From Vicia villosa (lineage: Eukaryota > Streptophyta > Magnoliopsida > Fabales > Fabaceae), in the NCBI RefSeq assembly GCF_029867415.1, contig NW_026704997.1, positions 124,001 through 188,000 on the forward strand: 64,000 bases of DNA, written 5' to 3'. Positions 28,006 to 38,493 of the stretch are shown here, in pieces. The notes below the pieces were generated by a model. That model did no database searches. It saw only the letters and a program-made list of their open reading frames with translations, and had not been told where the DNA came from. Made by a program: the position numbers and the translations under genes. How positions within the stretch are numbered: the first letter of the stretch is position 1; each line of letters begins with the position of its first letter.

Positions 28006-28173
28006 ATGGCGAAGCGGTGGGAAACGTGTTTTCTTATGGTCATCACCATTGCTACGGTGATCATGTCTTTCTTCTGTCTACATAGCCCGGAACACTGTGG
28101 ACCTGGGATGCTTATGCTCCCAATCATCTACATGTTACTATTTGTAGCATGGGTTATCAATCGTCATTCTTAA
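28006..28173 (+). CDS. Small LTR-encoded protein with two membrane segments (55 residues), 5' LTR copy
   Basis: The ATG has a strong plant context (acaaaATGGcg) and sits ~100 bases after a TATA box, making it the first good ATG of an LTR transcript. The product starts MAKRWETCFLMVITIATVIM and has two hydrophobic segments (about residues 8-25 and 35-51) joined by a short loop with SPEHCGPG, ending INRHS. Cysteines are at 8, 24 and 31. The segment is clearly richer in G+C than the surrounding LTR. The copy at 44816-44983 is identical in every base, while the LTRs differ elsewhere. I do not recognise a family. It may be an element-specific micropeptide, a captured host ORF or a chance frame. Confidence 0.5.
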   Translation: MAKRWETCFLMVITIATVIMSFFCLHSPEHCGPGMLMLPIIYMLLFVAWVINRHS

Positions 28174-29776
28174 AATTTGCCGTATTTCTTATTTCTTAAA
28201 TGTACCGTTTATTCGTCGTACTGTTCAATATAGTATGTAATACTTGTACTGTCAGTATTAAATGTTGTACTATTTGTCATAATATTGCTTAATTACTCAG
28301 ATAATATTTTGTGTGTTTTCTGCCAGTCAAATATTCATTTTTCTGTGCATTAAATGATTTTCAGGGTTATTATCGGTAATTTTGCCCGCATACAGTAAAT
28401 ATTAGTTATTTATTATGTCTGTGTTTTTTTTAACAAGTCATGTAAATAAACTTTCATTTTTCACATAAAACAAAAACAAAAACAACAAGAAAAGAAAATT
28501 AACTTTGACTGTTGATTTTTCACTCTAACTGCTACGTCAATACCTGAACAGTCAGTTGACAGCCAAACTGCTGGCAGTACAATTCTCAGTGTTTTGTACC
28601 ATCAATCAAATCAATCTTTTACAATTCAAAATTCCAAGATTTTTGTTCTAGAAGTCTTCTGAATATCACGCGATTAGCAGAGACTCAACACTGCACAAAA
28701 ATCAGGTACGCTTAACTGTCTCCTACACAAACAGTCCCTGACTAGGGTTTTCTTGTTTTTACAGGAGAAACAAGTTTTTGAGACCTCAAATGGATTTCAT
28801 GCACATCCATATATCTCAAAGTACCATCATACAAATTTTCAAACTTCAATTCACTCAGACGCACCGTCAGCAGCTCAAACAGTCAACAGACGACCCGTTT
28901 GACCAAAAAGTCAACAGACAGTCAAAAATGAAATTTTTTGTCAAAGTCCATATTTTGTCAAAGGATTCATCATTTGATCATTGGATGATCATAATTCATC
29001 AAGGAAAGATCAAAAATCAACAAAACCCTAAGATTCAAAATTAGGGTTTTTGCCTGAAAAGTCAACTCAACTTTGACTGGTCATAACTCTCTCATCCTTC
29101 ATCCAAAAAATTCAAATCAAAGCTCATTTTGAAGGAAATTCAATTATCTTTCAAATGCAATTGATCCCATGGTCATTGCATTCACCATTTGAAAAATATG
29201 ACCAAAGACATTACAGGTCATTTTCAAAGTCAACAAAAAGACACTTTTTTCAAAAGGACACACAAGGAGCATCAAAAATAATTTTGACATGAGACCAAAG
29301 ACATTGGTTAGAGGACTCTTTGAGGTTTCCAAAAAGTGCAAGAACTCCTTCATATGACAAAAATTGAGGGATTTACACCTTGTTGAAGTTGGCTAAATTT
29401 TGGGAAAATGCATGAAACCAACATTGCTCAAAAATGTATTTTTTCCAAATGGGGCCAAGTTTTCATGGTTCAAACATGTTTGCCATGTTATTATGGGCCT
29501 CCCACGACCAAGACCAAGCCCATAACATTTTTCTCCATTTTTTGATTTAATTTTATCATTTAAGATTAAATTAAAAAGGGAAAAAAAGGAATGATAAAGC
29601 ATAGCTTATTTTCTAAGCTAAAGTATCCACATGGGACTTAATTATTCAGCAAAGGAAGCCTAGAGCAAGAGTGTGGAAGATTCAAGCAATGGTTGCTTAG
29701 ATTTTAAGTTTGAAAGTCAAGATTCCAACAAAGACAATCCAGGCTTATTAGCTTAGTTCCTAAGCACTTCAAGGCT

Positions 29777-29784
29777 TATAAATA
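29777..29784 (+). promoter_or_regulatory. TATA box 2 of the 5' LTR
   Basis: TATAAATA in the context aaggcttataaataggctag, followed by a purine-rich then A-rich leader-like stretch. Its equivalent is at 46587-46594. It could be the start of the full-length genomic RNA. Confidence 0.5.
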
Positions 29785-32149
29785 GGCTAGAATATTTCAG
29801 CAACAAGGAGGAGAAAAAAGAGAGCACGAAATTATAGCCCAAGCATAGCATAGAAACCTCAAAATTCTCACAAAAATCTCCAAACTTTGTAATTTTCATT
29901 TTCATATTTCCAATCAATATCAATACAAAACAATCATTCAAATCATCCTTTGAGGTCACATAGAGTAAGATTGATGCACTAAACAAGTCCCATAATGCTT
30001 TAAATACGTGTATCATCATCTTCATGTTCATAACTTTATAACTTTCGTTTTCCAAATTTTCACGTGTAATAACTTAATCTAACTTTTGATTTGAGTTCCT
30101 GACATCATTTAGAGTGGATCCAATGTAGCTCATGCAAGGAATCTCGCCTCTAACACCTTCCACCATTGTTGGTTGTTTAAACTTGAGATGCTTCGAGTTG
30201 CATCTTCCAGGAACTTTTAACAAAAACTAATGCCACTAATGAACTCAGAGGGTCTTAATTAGGCTATCTGGGTTGTTTGCATCCATTTATTTTCGTGTTT
30301 ATGCAGGTTTAATGAAGGAGGAAATCTGGAATCAAAAGCGTTGCCAAAACCTTGAAAAAACCGTTGCCATAGCTGTGAAGAAGATGATGAACAGTGATTG
30401 AGACCTGTTGACCTCCACGCGTGCATCCCTGGTTGGCTGGTCAATCTTCAGCACTCTCTCCCTTGTTTCTATTCGTCCACGCATACATGGTGGGACCAGA
30501 CTGACTTATTGAAAGTCTTTATGATCCCACGTGACTGGTCAATGCAAGCGCACCATGTCCTCTTTGATCTGAGCCCTTGGATCTTCTCAACTTTCCATCC
30601 AACACACCCGACAAGTGTTCCACACCATGTTCCCTCATAAACCATCACATCTGATTAGTATCCTTTTATTTTTTATTTCTATTTTAATTTCTTTGCAAAA
30701 TTAATTAAAAATAGTTTAAAAAAATCCAAAAAATACACAAAAAATATTTTTAAGCTTCTAAAATAATATATTATTTTCTGAAATAAAAATATTTTATTTT
30801 TCTTCATAATTCCAATATTTTGCATAATTAATTAGTATATATTTATATATTTGCTTTTTAATTATTTTCAACCAATCAAAAAAAATCATAAAAAAATTTG
30901 TTCTTTATATTAAATATTGTTTATATATTATAAACTAATTTTGTACATATTTAGGATAATTTTCTCTTTAAGTTTTAATTATTTGTATAATTATTTGCAT
31001 AATTATGTCTTAATTAACTTAATAAACTTCAAATCAATTTCAAAAATTCCAAAAAAAATTAGTTTTGTTTTAAAATTAATTAACAAGCACATTTGAACAT
31101 ATTTTTAAGCTTAATTTCTAGGTTTAAATTTATTTTCTTTTTCTCATTTTAATTTAATTAATTATGCATTAATTTTAAATTAAAATCAATCATCAAAAAA
31201 AACCAAAAACATGCATTTCTCTATTTATCTTATTGCAATTTAAATTCCTAGATAAATGTATAGGATGTCAAAATCATGTAAATAGGCTTAGTTTACATTT
31301 CCTGCACAATGGATGTAATAGCGTAGATTTACTTTCCGCACTTTACATTTCCGCATTTTAATTTCCAGCAAATATAAACTGCGTGTATGTCAAAGTTAAA
31401 ATTGAACCGTTAGATCACTAACTTCAAAGATAAAATATCTGAATCCAATCACAATCACACTTGCACCTTTTAAGGTAATCCCTTCTCATTCTTTTCAAAA
31501 TCAAAGTCAAAACTCTACTGTTTTGAGTACAAAATCGAACCTTTTGTTTGTATCCGGTGAAAGGATAGATTTTTAAAGGAAATAGGATAAAGACCTTACA
31601 ACTCAGGGTAGACCTCCTAGTTTGCTTGCTCAAATCAAAACAAACAAAATTCTCATACACTGTCGTTTTTCAAAACAAAACTTTCCAAAAAGACAATATT
31701 TTGTATACATCCAAACACGGATCATTACAAAGTTAACTTTCTTTTCAAAACATCTTTCGAAAGATAAACAAACATTTTGTATACATCCGCACAAGGATCA
31801 TTACAAATTCAATTTACAAAGGTATTTGAAACCACATATGAGGATTCTAAAGCAATTGAAAAGTAATCGAAAAACAAGTGAGCTAAGCAAACTTAAGAGC
31901 CCATGGATAACCATGGATACAAAGGGTGCTAACACCTTCCCTTTGTATAACCTACCCCCTTACCCAGAATTTCTTAAAGGTCTTTTTTCTGTTTCTTTTA
32001 TAAACCTTTCCTTAATTGGATAAAATAAAAGGTCGGTGGCGACTCTGTGAATTTTAAAAAATGCGAAAGCATAAGCGATAAAAAAGAGTCAGTTCACGTA
32101 TCTCTCCCGCTCAGAGGTATGGCCCGAAAAAAACGGAGGTCCACAGAAC

Positions 32150-32166
32150 TGGCGACTCTGCTGGGG
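32150..32166 (+). other. Primer-binding site (tRNA-Arg type)
   Basis: tggcgactctgctgggg begins four bases after the LTR end. Ogre elements are known to use a tRNA-Arg primer site of this type. Positions 32146-32823 are otherwise untranslated leader. Confidence 0.8.
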
Positions 32167-32823
32167 AGTCACTTTCAAAAAACAAAATGTTTTCAAAAGG
32201 GGTTACCTTAAGAGAATAGATTACTTTGATGTTTTCAATTGTTTGACTTGATTGCTCTATTTTTCAAAGGTTTGTTTGGGTATTTTGCTTGTGTGAAAGA
32301 TTCTAACCCGAATCTCGAGATACCTTAAGTATATGACAATAGACCAAGGAAACTGTACGGCATGTACCGATACGGTTGATCTGGTAGTCATCGTTAGTGC
32401 GATACTTTGGTTTATACTGATGTCCCTTGAAAACGATCAAGGAGTATATTAGGCTTCCGAAATGTCATTAAACACTAATTTGTCTTAGAACCTTTTTAGT
32501 TGAACTTGACTTATGGCCTATTAAGTGGCTAGCTTTGAAATTGATCGAAGTTAGTTATCCTCGAGGAATATTTTGATCGGCCGCTCGAGCGCCGTATTGA
32601 GATGTTACTTCCAAGGATCATAGAACCCGAATACTATTCTAGGACAGGTTTTAACCAACTCAACTTCAGTGGGGAGGGTATCACCTATCAGCTCCATGCA
32701 AGCCTTTAAACCTAAGGCTATTGTTTGATTTGTTTTTGTGTGCCACATGTTTGCATCATAAGCATATCATTTTCTCACAAAACACTTCAAGGATCAAAGA
32801 GTTTACCTTTGTTTTTGCAGGTA

Positions 32824-34206
32824 ATGGCTCCCGCCACCCGAGATTACATCCGAATCAACATCTCAATGGTACCATCTGAACTAAAAGACTTAGTGTCAGA
32901 ATTCCCCAGGAATGTTCAATTCACCGAAAGGCATGGTCACCTACTCCATTTGGTTACCTCAAAATTTGAAGAAGACATGATACGGGTCCTGTTCCAGTTC
33001 TTTGACCCTGAACATCATTGCTTTACCTTTCCTGATTACCAGTTGGTACCCACTTTGGAAGAGTTCTCTGAGCTAATGGGATTACCTATTCGAGATCAAT
33101 TACCTTTCACTGGTTTAGAAAGGATTCCAAAACCTGAAGTCATTGCTACTGCTTTACATCTGCGAAAATCAGAAATCGAGTCCAATTAGGAAACAAAGAG
33201 TGGAGTTAAGGGTTTGCTTGCTAAATTCTTATTGGAAAAGGCTCGACTACTGCTAGAAAACAAAAGTTATCCAGCTTTTGAGGAGGTTATGGCCCTTTTG
33301 ATCTATGGGTTGGTTTTATTCCCAAATCCCGACCAGTTCATAAGTGTACACATCATCAACCTTTTCCTAATCCGTAACCCGGTACCAACATTGCTGGGAG
33401 ACATTCTACATTCTCTACACACACGTACCATGAAGAAACGAGGAACTCTCATGTGCTGTATACCACTACTGGCTAGGTGGTTTACATTTCATCTTCCCCG
33501 ATCAGTGTTGAGAAATGAACAAAGAATGCAATGGTCTCGCAGGATTATGTCTTTGTCTCATTCAGATATCCGGTGGAACAACTTCTTTCAAAGAGACATT
33601 ACTATCATTGATCATTGTGGAGAGTACCCTAATGTACCACTCCTTGGCATCAAAGGAGGCATCACTTACAATCCCTCTTTAGCTCTACGCCAATTCGGAT
33701 ATGCAAGGAGCAACGGTCCTCATGACATGATTATCCGTGGCATTGTGTTTGATTATGAGAATGATTCTCATAGACACCGACGAAGTTTCATACATGCATG
33801 GGACAGTGTCTATAGAATAGAAAGCAAAACTTTGGGGCAATGGAATTCTATCCCTATGGAACCTTACCTCAGATGGGTCCGCACTCATGCTCAGAAACTC
33901 ATTATGCCATATCCCGCTATTCTACCTATGACTATTGAGCCAAAGGTCGAAGGAGACGAACCCCAAGTTATTCTACACCCGGATATGCCAACTGACCTAG
34001 AAGAGTTGCAAAAATCTTGGGTTCAACTAAAAGAGGAAAGAGACACCTTCAAAGCACACTGTCAGGACTATGAGAGACGGATATTGGAGCTCACCGGACA
34101 GCTTCAAGAAGAACAGCAGATCAATACATTCCTGGGGGCAAGAGAAAGCGTCCATGGGAAACCTGAAGGATCATTTATTTTACTTCTGTCTTGTAAGCCC
34201 AAATGA
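32824..34206 (+). pseudogene. Ogre ORF1 (extra ORF upstream of gag), one in-frame stop
   Basis: Begins MAPATRDYIRIN directly after an acceptor-like gtttttgcag|gta. About 460 codons are in one frame except for a TAG at 33187-33189. Before it, FDPEHHCFTFPDYQLVPTLE and FSELMGLPI, and after it, QWSRRIMSLSHSDIRWNNFF, are typical of the ORF1 protein of legume Ogre and related Tat elements (a domain of unknown function in plant retroelements). The C-terminal ~90 residues are predicted coiled coil (ELQKSWVQLKEERDTF). The role of ORF1 is not established. The stop could have arisen from TGG. Confidence 0.85.
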
Positions 34207-34280
34207 GGCAAATAAAAAAAGAGAATAAATTGATTAACTAATGTTTGTTTCTTCTTTAACAAATCTAAACTCTAAGATCC

Positions 34281-34412
34281 TTGAAAACATTGCACACACA
34301 TTTCATTCATATACACTGCATTCACATACATTGCATTCATATACATTGCATATACATTTCATACATTTGCATATACATTGCATCCAGTCATACACATTGC
34401 ATAACAGGTTCA
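34281..34412 (+). repeat. CAT-rich low-complexity stretch before gag
   Basis: Runs of cattcatatacattgcat-type units occupy the gap between ORF1 and gag. Similar CAT/CACA-rich stretches recur before the RT exon (38465-38510) and after integrase (42955-43135). Confidence 0.8.
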
Positions 34413-34458
34413 CATGACGGATTTCTCATCTCCTCGCTGTTTATTTCAGTCATAGGAG

Positions 34459-37400
34459 ATGGAATCTGAGACAAGCATCAAGAACCTCGAAGAACAGAAT
34501 GCCCAAGTTCAAGTGGCAATTCTGGAACTGGCAAAGGGGCAACAAGAACTGAAAGCTCTGATAATCAAGAAGAAAAAGAAGCCCAAAGGATCTGTAGGCG
34601 TGAGTCACCTGAAAAGGAAGATCAAAATCCCAGTCAAAAAGTTCAAAAAGCCACCGATCCCTGAAACAGTCGGTGATGGTGAACAAGAAGACAATCAAAG
34701 CAACCAGGGTTTTGCTAAACCCTCTCTCTCTTCAAATGAAGAAGATGATCATTCTGGGGACGAACCGGATGATGACAAGTACCAACAGCTGGAAGACCGT
34801 ATGAAAGCTATGGAGATACAAAAAGTACCTGGTTTAGATTTCAATGATCTGGGGCTCATCTCGGATGTTGTTATCCCTCCAAAATTCAAAGTTCCTGTCT
34901 TTGCAAAATATGATGGAGTTTCTTGCCCGAAACTACATCTGAGATCCTATGTGAGGAAAATACAACCTCATACAACAGATAGCAAATTGTGGATTCACTT
35001 CTTCCAAGAAAGTCTGTCGGGTACACAACTCGAGTGGTACTACCAGTTGGAAAATACCAAAGTTCATACTTGGGAAGAATTAGCTGCTGCTTTTTACAAA
35101 CAGTACCAATACAATGCTGATCTTGCGCCAACCCATACTCAACTAAGGGGCATGTCTATGGGACCAAAAGAAAGTTTCAAAGGATATGCACAAAAGTGGA
35201 GAGATATGGCTGGAAGGGTTCAACCACCCTTATCTGATCACGAACTAGTCGACATGTTCATGGGCACTTTAACTGGCCCTTTCTATAGCCATTTGCTGGG
35301 AAGCTCATCATCAGGTTTCACTGACCTGATACTGACCGGAGAACGTGTCGAAAGTGGCATTCAAAATGGAAAAATTCAAATAGGTTCCTCCTCTGGTACT
35401 ACAAAAAGGCCCATCAGCGGGAGAAATGAGGTCAATGCAACACAAATTCAGAAAAGTCGCAAAAGTGAGCAGCATCAATCTGTAGGGGCAGTTCTGATCT
35501 CCGCATCTGCACCTCAAAAAGATCAACAGCCAAAATATACGCATTGACCAGATGCACCAAGAAGAAATTTCACCAGAATCAACATGCCAATCTCTCAGGC
35601 ATTGCAGCACTTGCTAAAAGCAGATCTGATCACATTAAAAGGTCCTCCAAAGAATGTCAACACTTCCTCTCCGAATTATCGCCCTGATGCAACATGTGCC
35701 TATCACTCAAACTTTCCAGGACATGACGCAGATCACTGCTGGGCCTTGAAAAATAAAATACAAGATATGATAGATGCTGGGGAAAATGAGTTCGATCCTC
35801 CAGAAACTCCAAATGTCATCACTGCACCTATGCCAAAGCATGACAAAACTGTTAACGCTATCCTGGACACTGTTTACATCTATGATGTGAACGAATTATC
35901 AACTCCACTCTGCGAAGTCAAAGGAAAGCTAATCCAAGCTGGTTACTTTCCAGGGTGTGACCCCGACTGCTTTTATTGCTCATACCTGCCCAATGGTTGT
36001 GAAAATCTAAGAATGGGAATTCAAAAGTGGATGGATCACCGTATCATTATGTTTGAGAGGCTCCCTTCTATGGACGTGCTGTGCGAAGTCTTTACAAACG
36101 GGATGAGAATAGAGGATGCCTCAGTGATATCCAGCTTACCATTCAAAATCTCTGCCAAGGCTCCATTCAAAATTTCTGCTACACTCAAAGTGGCATCAGT
36201 AGTCATTGCTAGTCCAACTCCATTTCCATACTCCTCAGACAAAGCTGTCCCATGGGGATACGACACTAATGTTTATGTTCATGGAGTTAAGCAGGGTACC
36301 TCGACTGAAGAGGCCGCAAAGTTAACTACTCCAACTGTGGGTAATATTGTGGGTACCAGCAAGATCACGAGAAGTGGAAGAATCTTTTCACCAGAAATTT
36401 CTCCAAATGTTGCTGCTGGTCCAGTCCGAGTCCCAGTTCCTAGTCAAGATAACAGCGCTCGAGGCAAAGAGCCACAAGTTGAACAAGTTCAAACCCCGGT
36501 GGAGATCACTGCTGAGGATCCATCAAAGCAAGAAATGGAGGAAGTATTGAAAATCATCTGCAAGAGTGATTACAATATTGTTGAGCAACTAGGGCACACC
36601 GCTTCAAAAATCTTAATGCTATCTCTGCTAAAATATTCAGAAGCTCATGCCAAAGCTCTGATGAAGTTCCTTAAAGCTGCGCATGTGCCTCAAGAGATCT
36701 CAGTCGACCAATTTGAGAATTGTGTTGCCAATCTAACCGTGAGCAATGGTCTCGGTTTCTCTGATGTGGATCTAACCCCTGCTGGAAAAAATCACAACAA
36801 AGCCCTACATATCTCCATTGAATGTAATGGCACCACTCTATCTCATGTGCTAGTAGATAACGGTTCTTCTTTGAACGTGTTACCGAAAACAGTACTAGAA
36901 AAGCTTGACTTCGAAGGAATTGTGTTACAACCAAGTGATGTTGTGGTAAGAGCCTTTGACGGGTCAACAAGAACGGTATACGGAAAAGTGAATCTCCCAA
37001 TCAGAGTGGGTTCTCAAATCTTCGATTCTATCTTTTACGTAATGGAAATTCACCCAGCCTACTCCTGTTTACTTGGACGCCCTTGGATACATGGGGCAAA
37101 TGCTGTAACTTCTACCCTGCATCAGAAGTTAAAATATCCAGTAAAAGGAAAGATTGTCACAGTCTATGGCGAAGAGGAATATGTGGTTAGTCACCTAAGC
37201 AATTCCAAATATGTTGAGTTGGAGGACGAATTCATCGAAACTCCATGCCAATCATTTGAGGTGGTCTCCCCAGATGTCTCTACCACCAAGCATATTCCTG
37301 CTACTCCAACTACAACTATGGCTTCTCTCAAAGATGCTAAAGCCATGATTGAACAGGGTGATTGCACAGTATGGGGACAACTTCCCGATATACCTTACAA

Positions 37401-38235
37401 GTCTGACAAGCTAGGCTTGGGCTATGATAGTAAAGATCAAAAGAATGATCAAGGTCCTCGTTCTGGAGGATTAATGTCACACTTCGTCAGCCAAGAAGTA
37501 AACGCTATTGAAGATGAAGGAGTGTTCTTGAACCATATCATTCAGCCATATCCAGATTAGATTTCACCCATTTCTATGGGAATGTGGGATGCTGTGGGAG
37601 AACCAAGTGACGGGTATAATTATCAGCATACCGCACCTCAGAATTCTTATGTTGCTATGGAAGACATTACCCCGACTGGATGGGGTGATCAAATTGAAAA
37701 TGACAAAAGTTTCACAAGTCCCATCACTGAGCAATATCAAAATCCACCCAAAGAAGTATGGGACACGCTAGGAGAACCCAGCGGCAAATATGACTATATG
37801 GTGAAATATTCCGCTCCTCCGAGCTCACAAATTGCTATGAAGGACATTGTCCCAACTGGATGGGATGAACATTACGATGACAATTTCGCTTTTGAAGAAG
37901 CCAGGGAAATACCAAATAACGAAGGTTGCTTTCTGTCAGAATACACTCCTCATCAGGATGCACAAGTCTCTATTCAAAACATCATCCCGACTGCATGGGA
38001 CAGCCTTATTGAGCATCTTGCTCAACCAGCAGAGATATCTCAGCTTGGGCTCTCGTATCCAGCAGAGTATATCGCTTATCCCGAAAGATCGTCGGTTCAT
38101 TTTCCCACTAATGAAATCAATGTTGTGGAAGATGAAGAAGACAACTGCAACTGGAACAGCTGGATACTCCCTGCTCACAACAGTGGATTGAACAACTGGA
38201 AAGCTGAGGATGTGATCTCCTTTGACCAGGAGTAA
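34459..38235 (+). pseudogene. Ogre gag-protease, two in-frame stops
   Basis: One frame runs from MESETSIKNLEEQNAQVQ through 38235, broken by TGA at 35545-35547 and TAG at 37558-37560. Gag: an N-terminal coiled coil with a basic tract (KALIIKKKKKPKG), then the capsid region (WIHFFQESLSGTQLEWYYQL; FMGTLTGPFYSHLLG). After the TGA come CAYHSNFPGHDADHCWALKN (Cys/His knuckle-like) and a conserved linker. The aspartic protease has LVDNGSSLNVLP near 36852-36887 and the LGRPWIHGA flap region near 37072-37098. The last ~220 residues contain three repeats with GEPS and PTGWD motifs, then NVVEDEEDNCNW near the end. The stops fit CGA to TGA and CAG to TAG changes. Confidence 0.88.
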
Positions 38236-38493
38236 ATGCCATTTCCTGTTTTCTTTGTGTATATTGTGCAAAGATAAAAATGGTTCCTGAACAATCGAAC
38301 CATGAGCCTGAAAGCCGTGTGCCTTGCCCAAAGCACACTGGCCCTTCTATAAGGGCTTATCATATCATGATCATGTGCATTCAATAAAATCATGGGACGC
38401 TTGCATATTTAAATTTTGTGATCCTTTTTCTTTCTTTCTTCGCTTTCAAATAGCTATGTTTTTCTTCACACACACTCACATAACTAACATGCA
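38236..38493 (+). other. Probable Ogre intron between protease and RT
   Basis: A stop at 38233-38235 ends the protease frame, and the RT frame opens after an acceptor-like aacatgcag ending at 38493. Ogre elements are known to splice out an intron here. A strong donor was not found near 38235, so the 5' border is open. Confidence 0.5.

Larger units (their letters stand above)
27370..32145 (+). repeat. 5' LTR of the Ogre element (4,776 bp)
   Basis: Starts TGTTATACCCC and ends GGTCCACA. It carries two TATA-like boxes (27906 and 29777) and a 55-codon reading frame (28006-28173), with long AT-rich stretches at 30650-31300. The last ~110 bases include a second copy of the first 11 bases of the primer-binding site (32037-32047). 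Confidence 0.95.

Noticed and set aside
27714..28085. 123-codon open frame in the LTR overlapping the small two-segment ORF
   Set aside because: Low-complexity Phe/Ser/Leu translation of a pyrimidine-rich leader, in a different frame from the well-placed ATG at 28006; no protein character.
31622..32023. 133-codon frame at the end of the LTR (also at 48432-48833)
   Set aside because: Composition follows the A-rich LTR sequence, with no membrane segment, domain or promoter context; probably chance.
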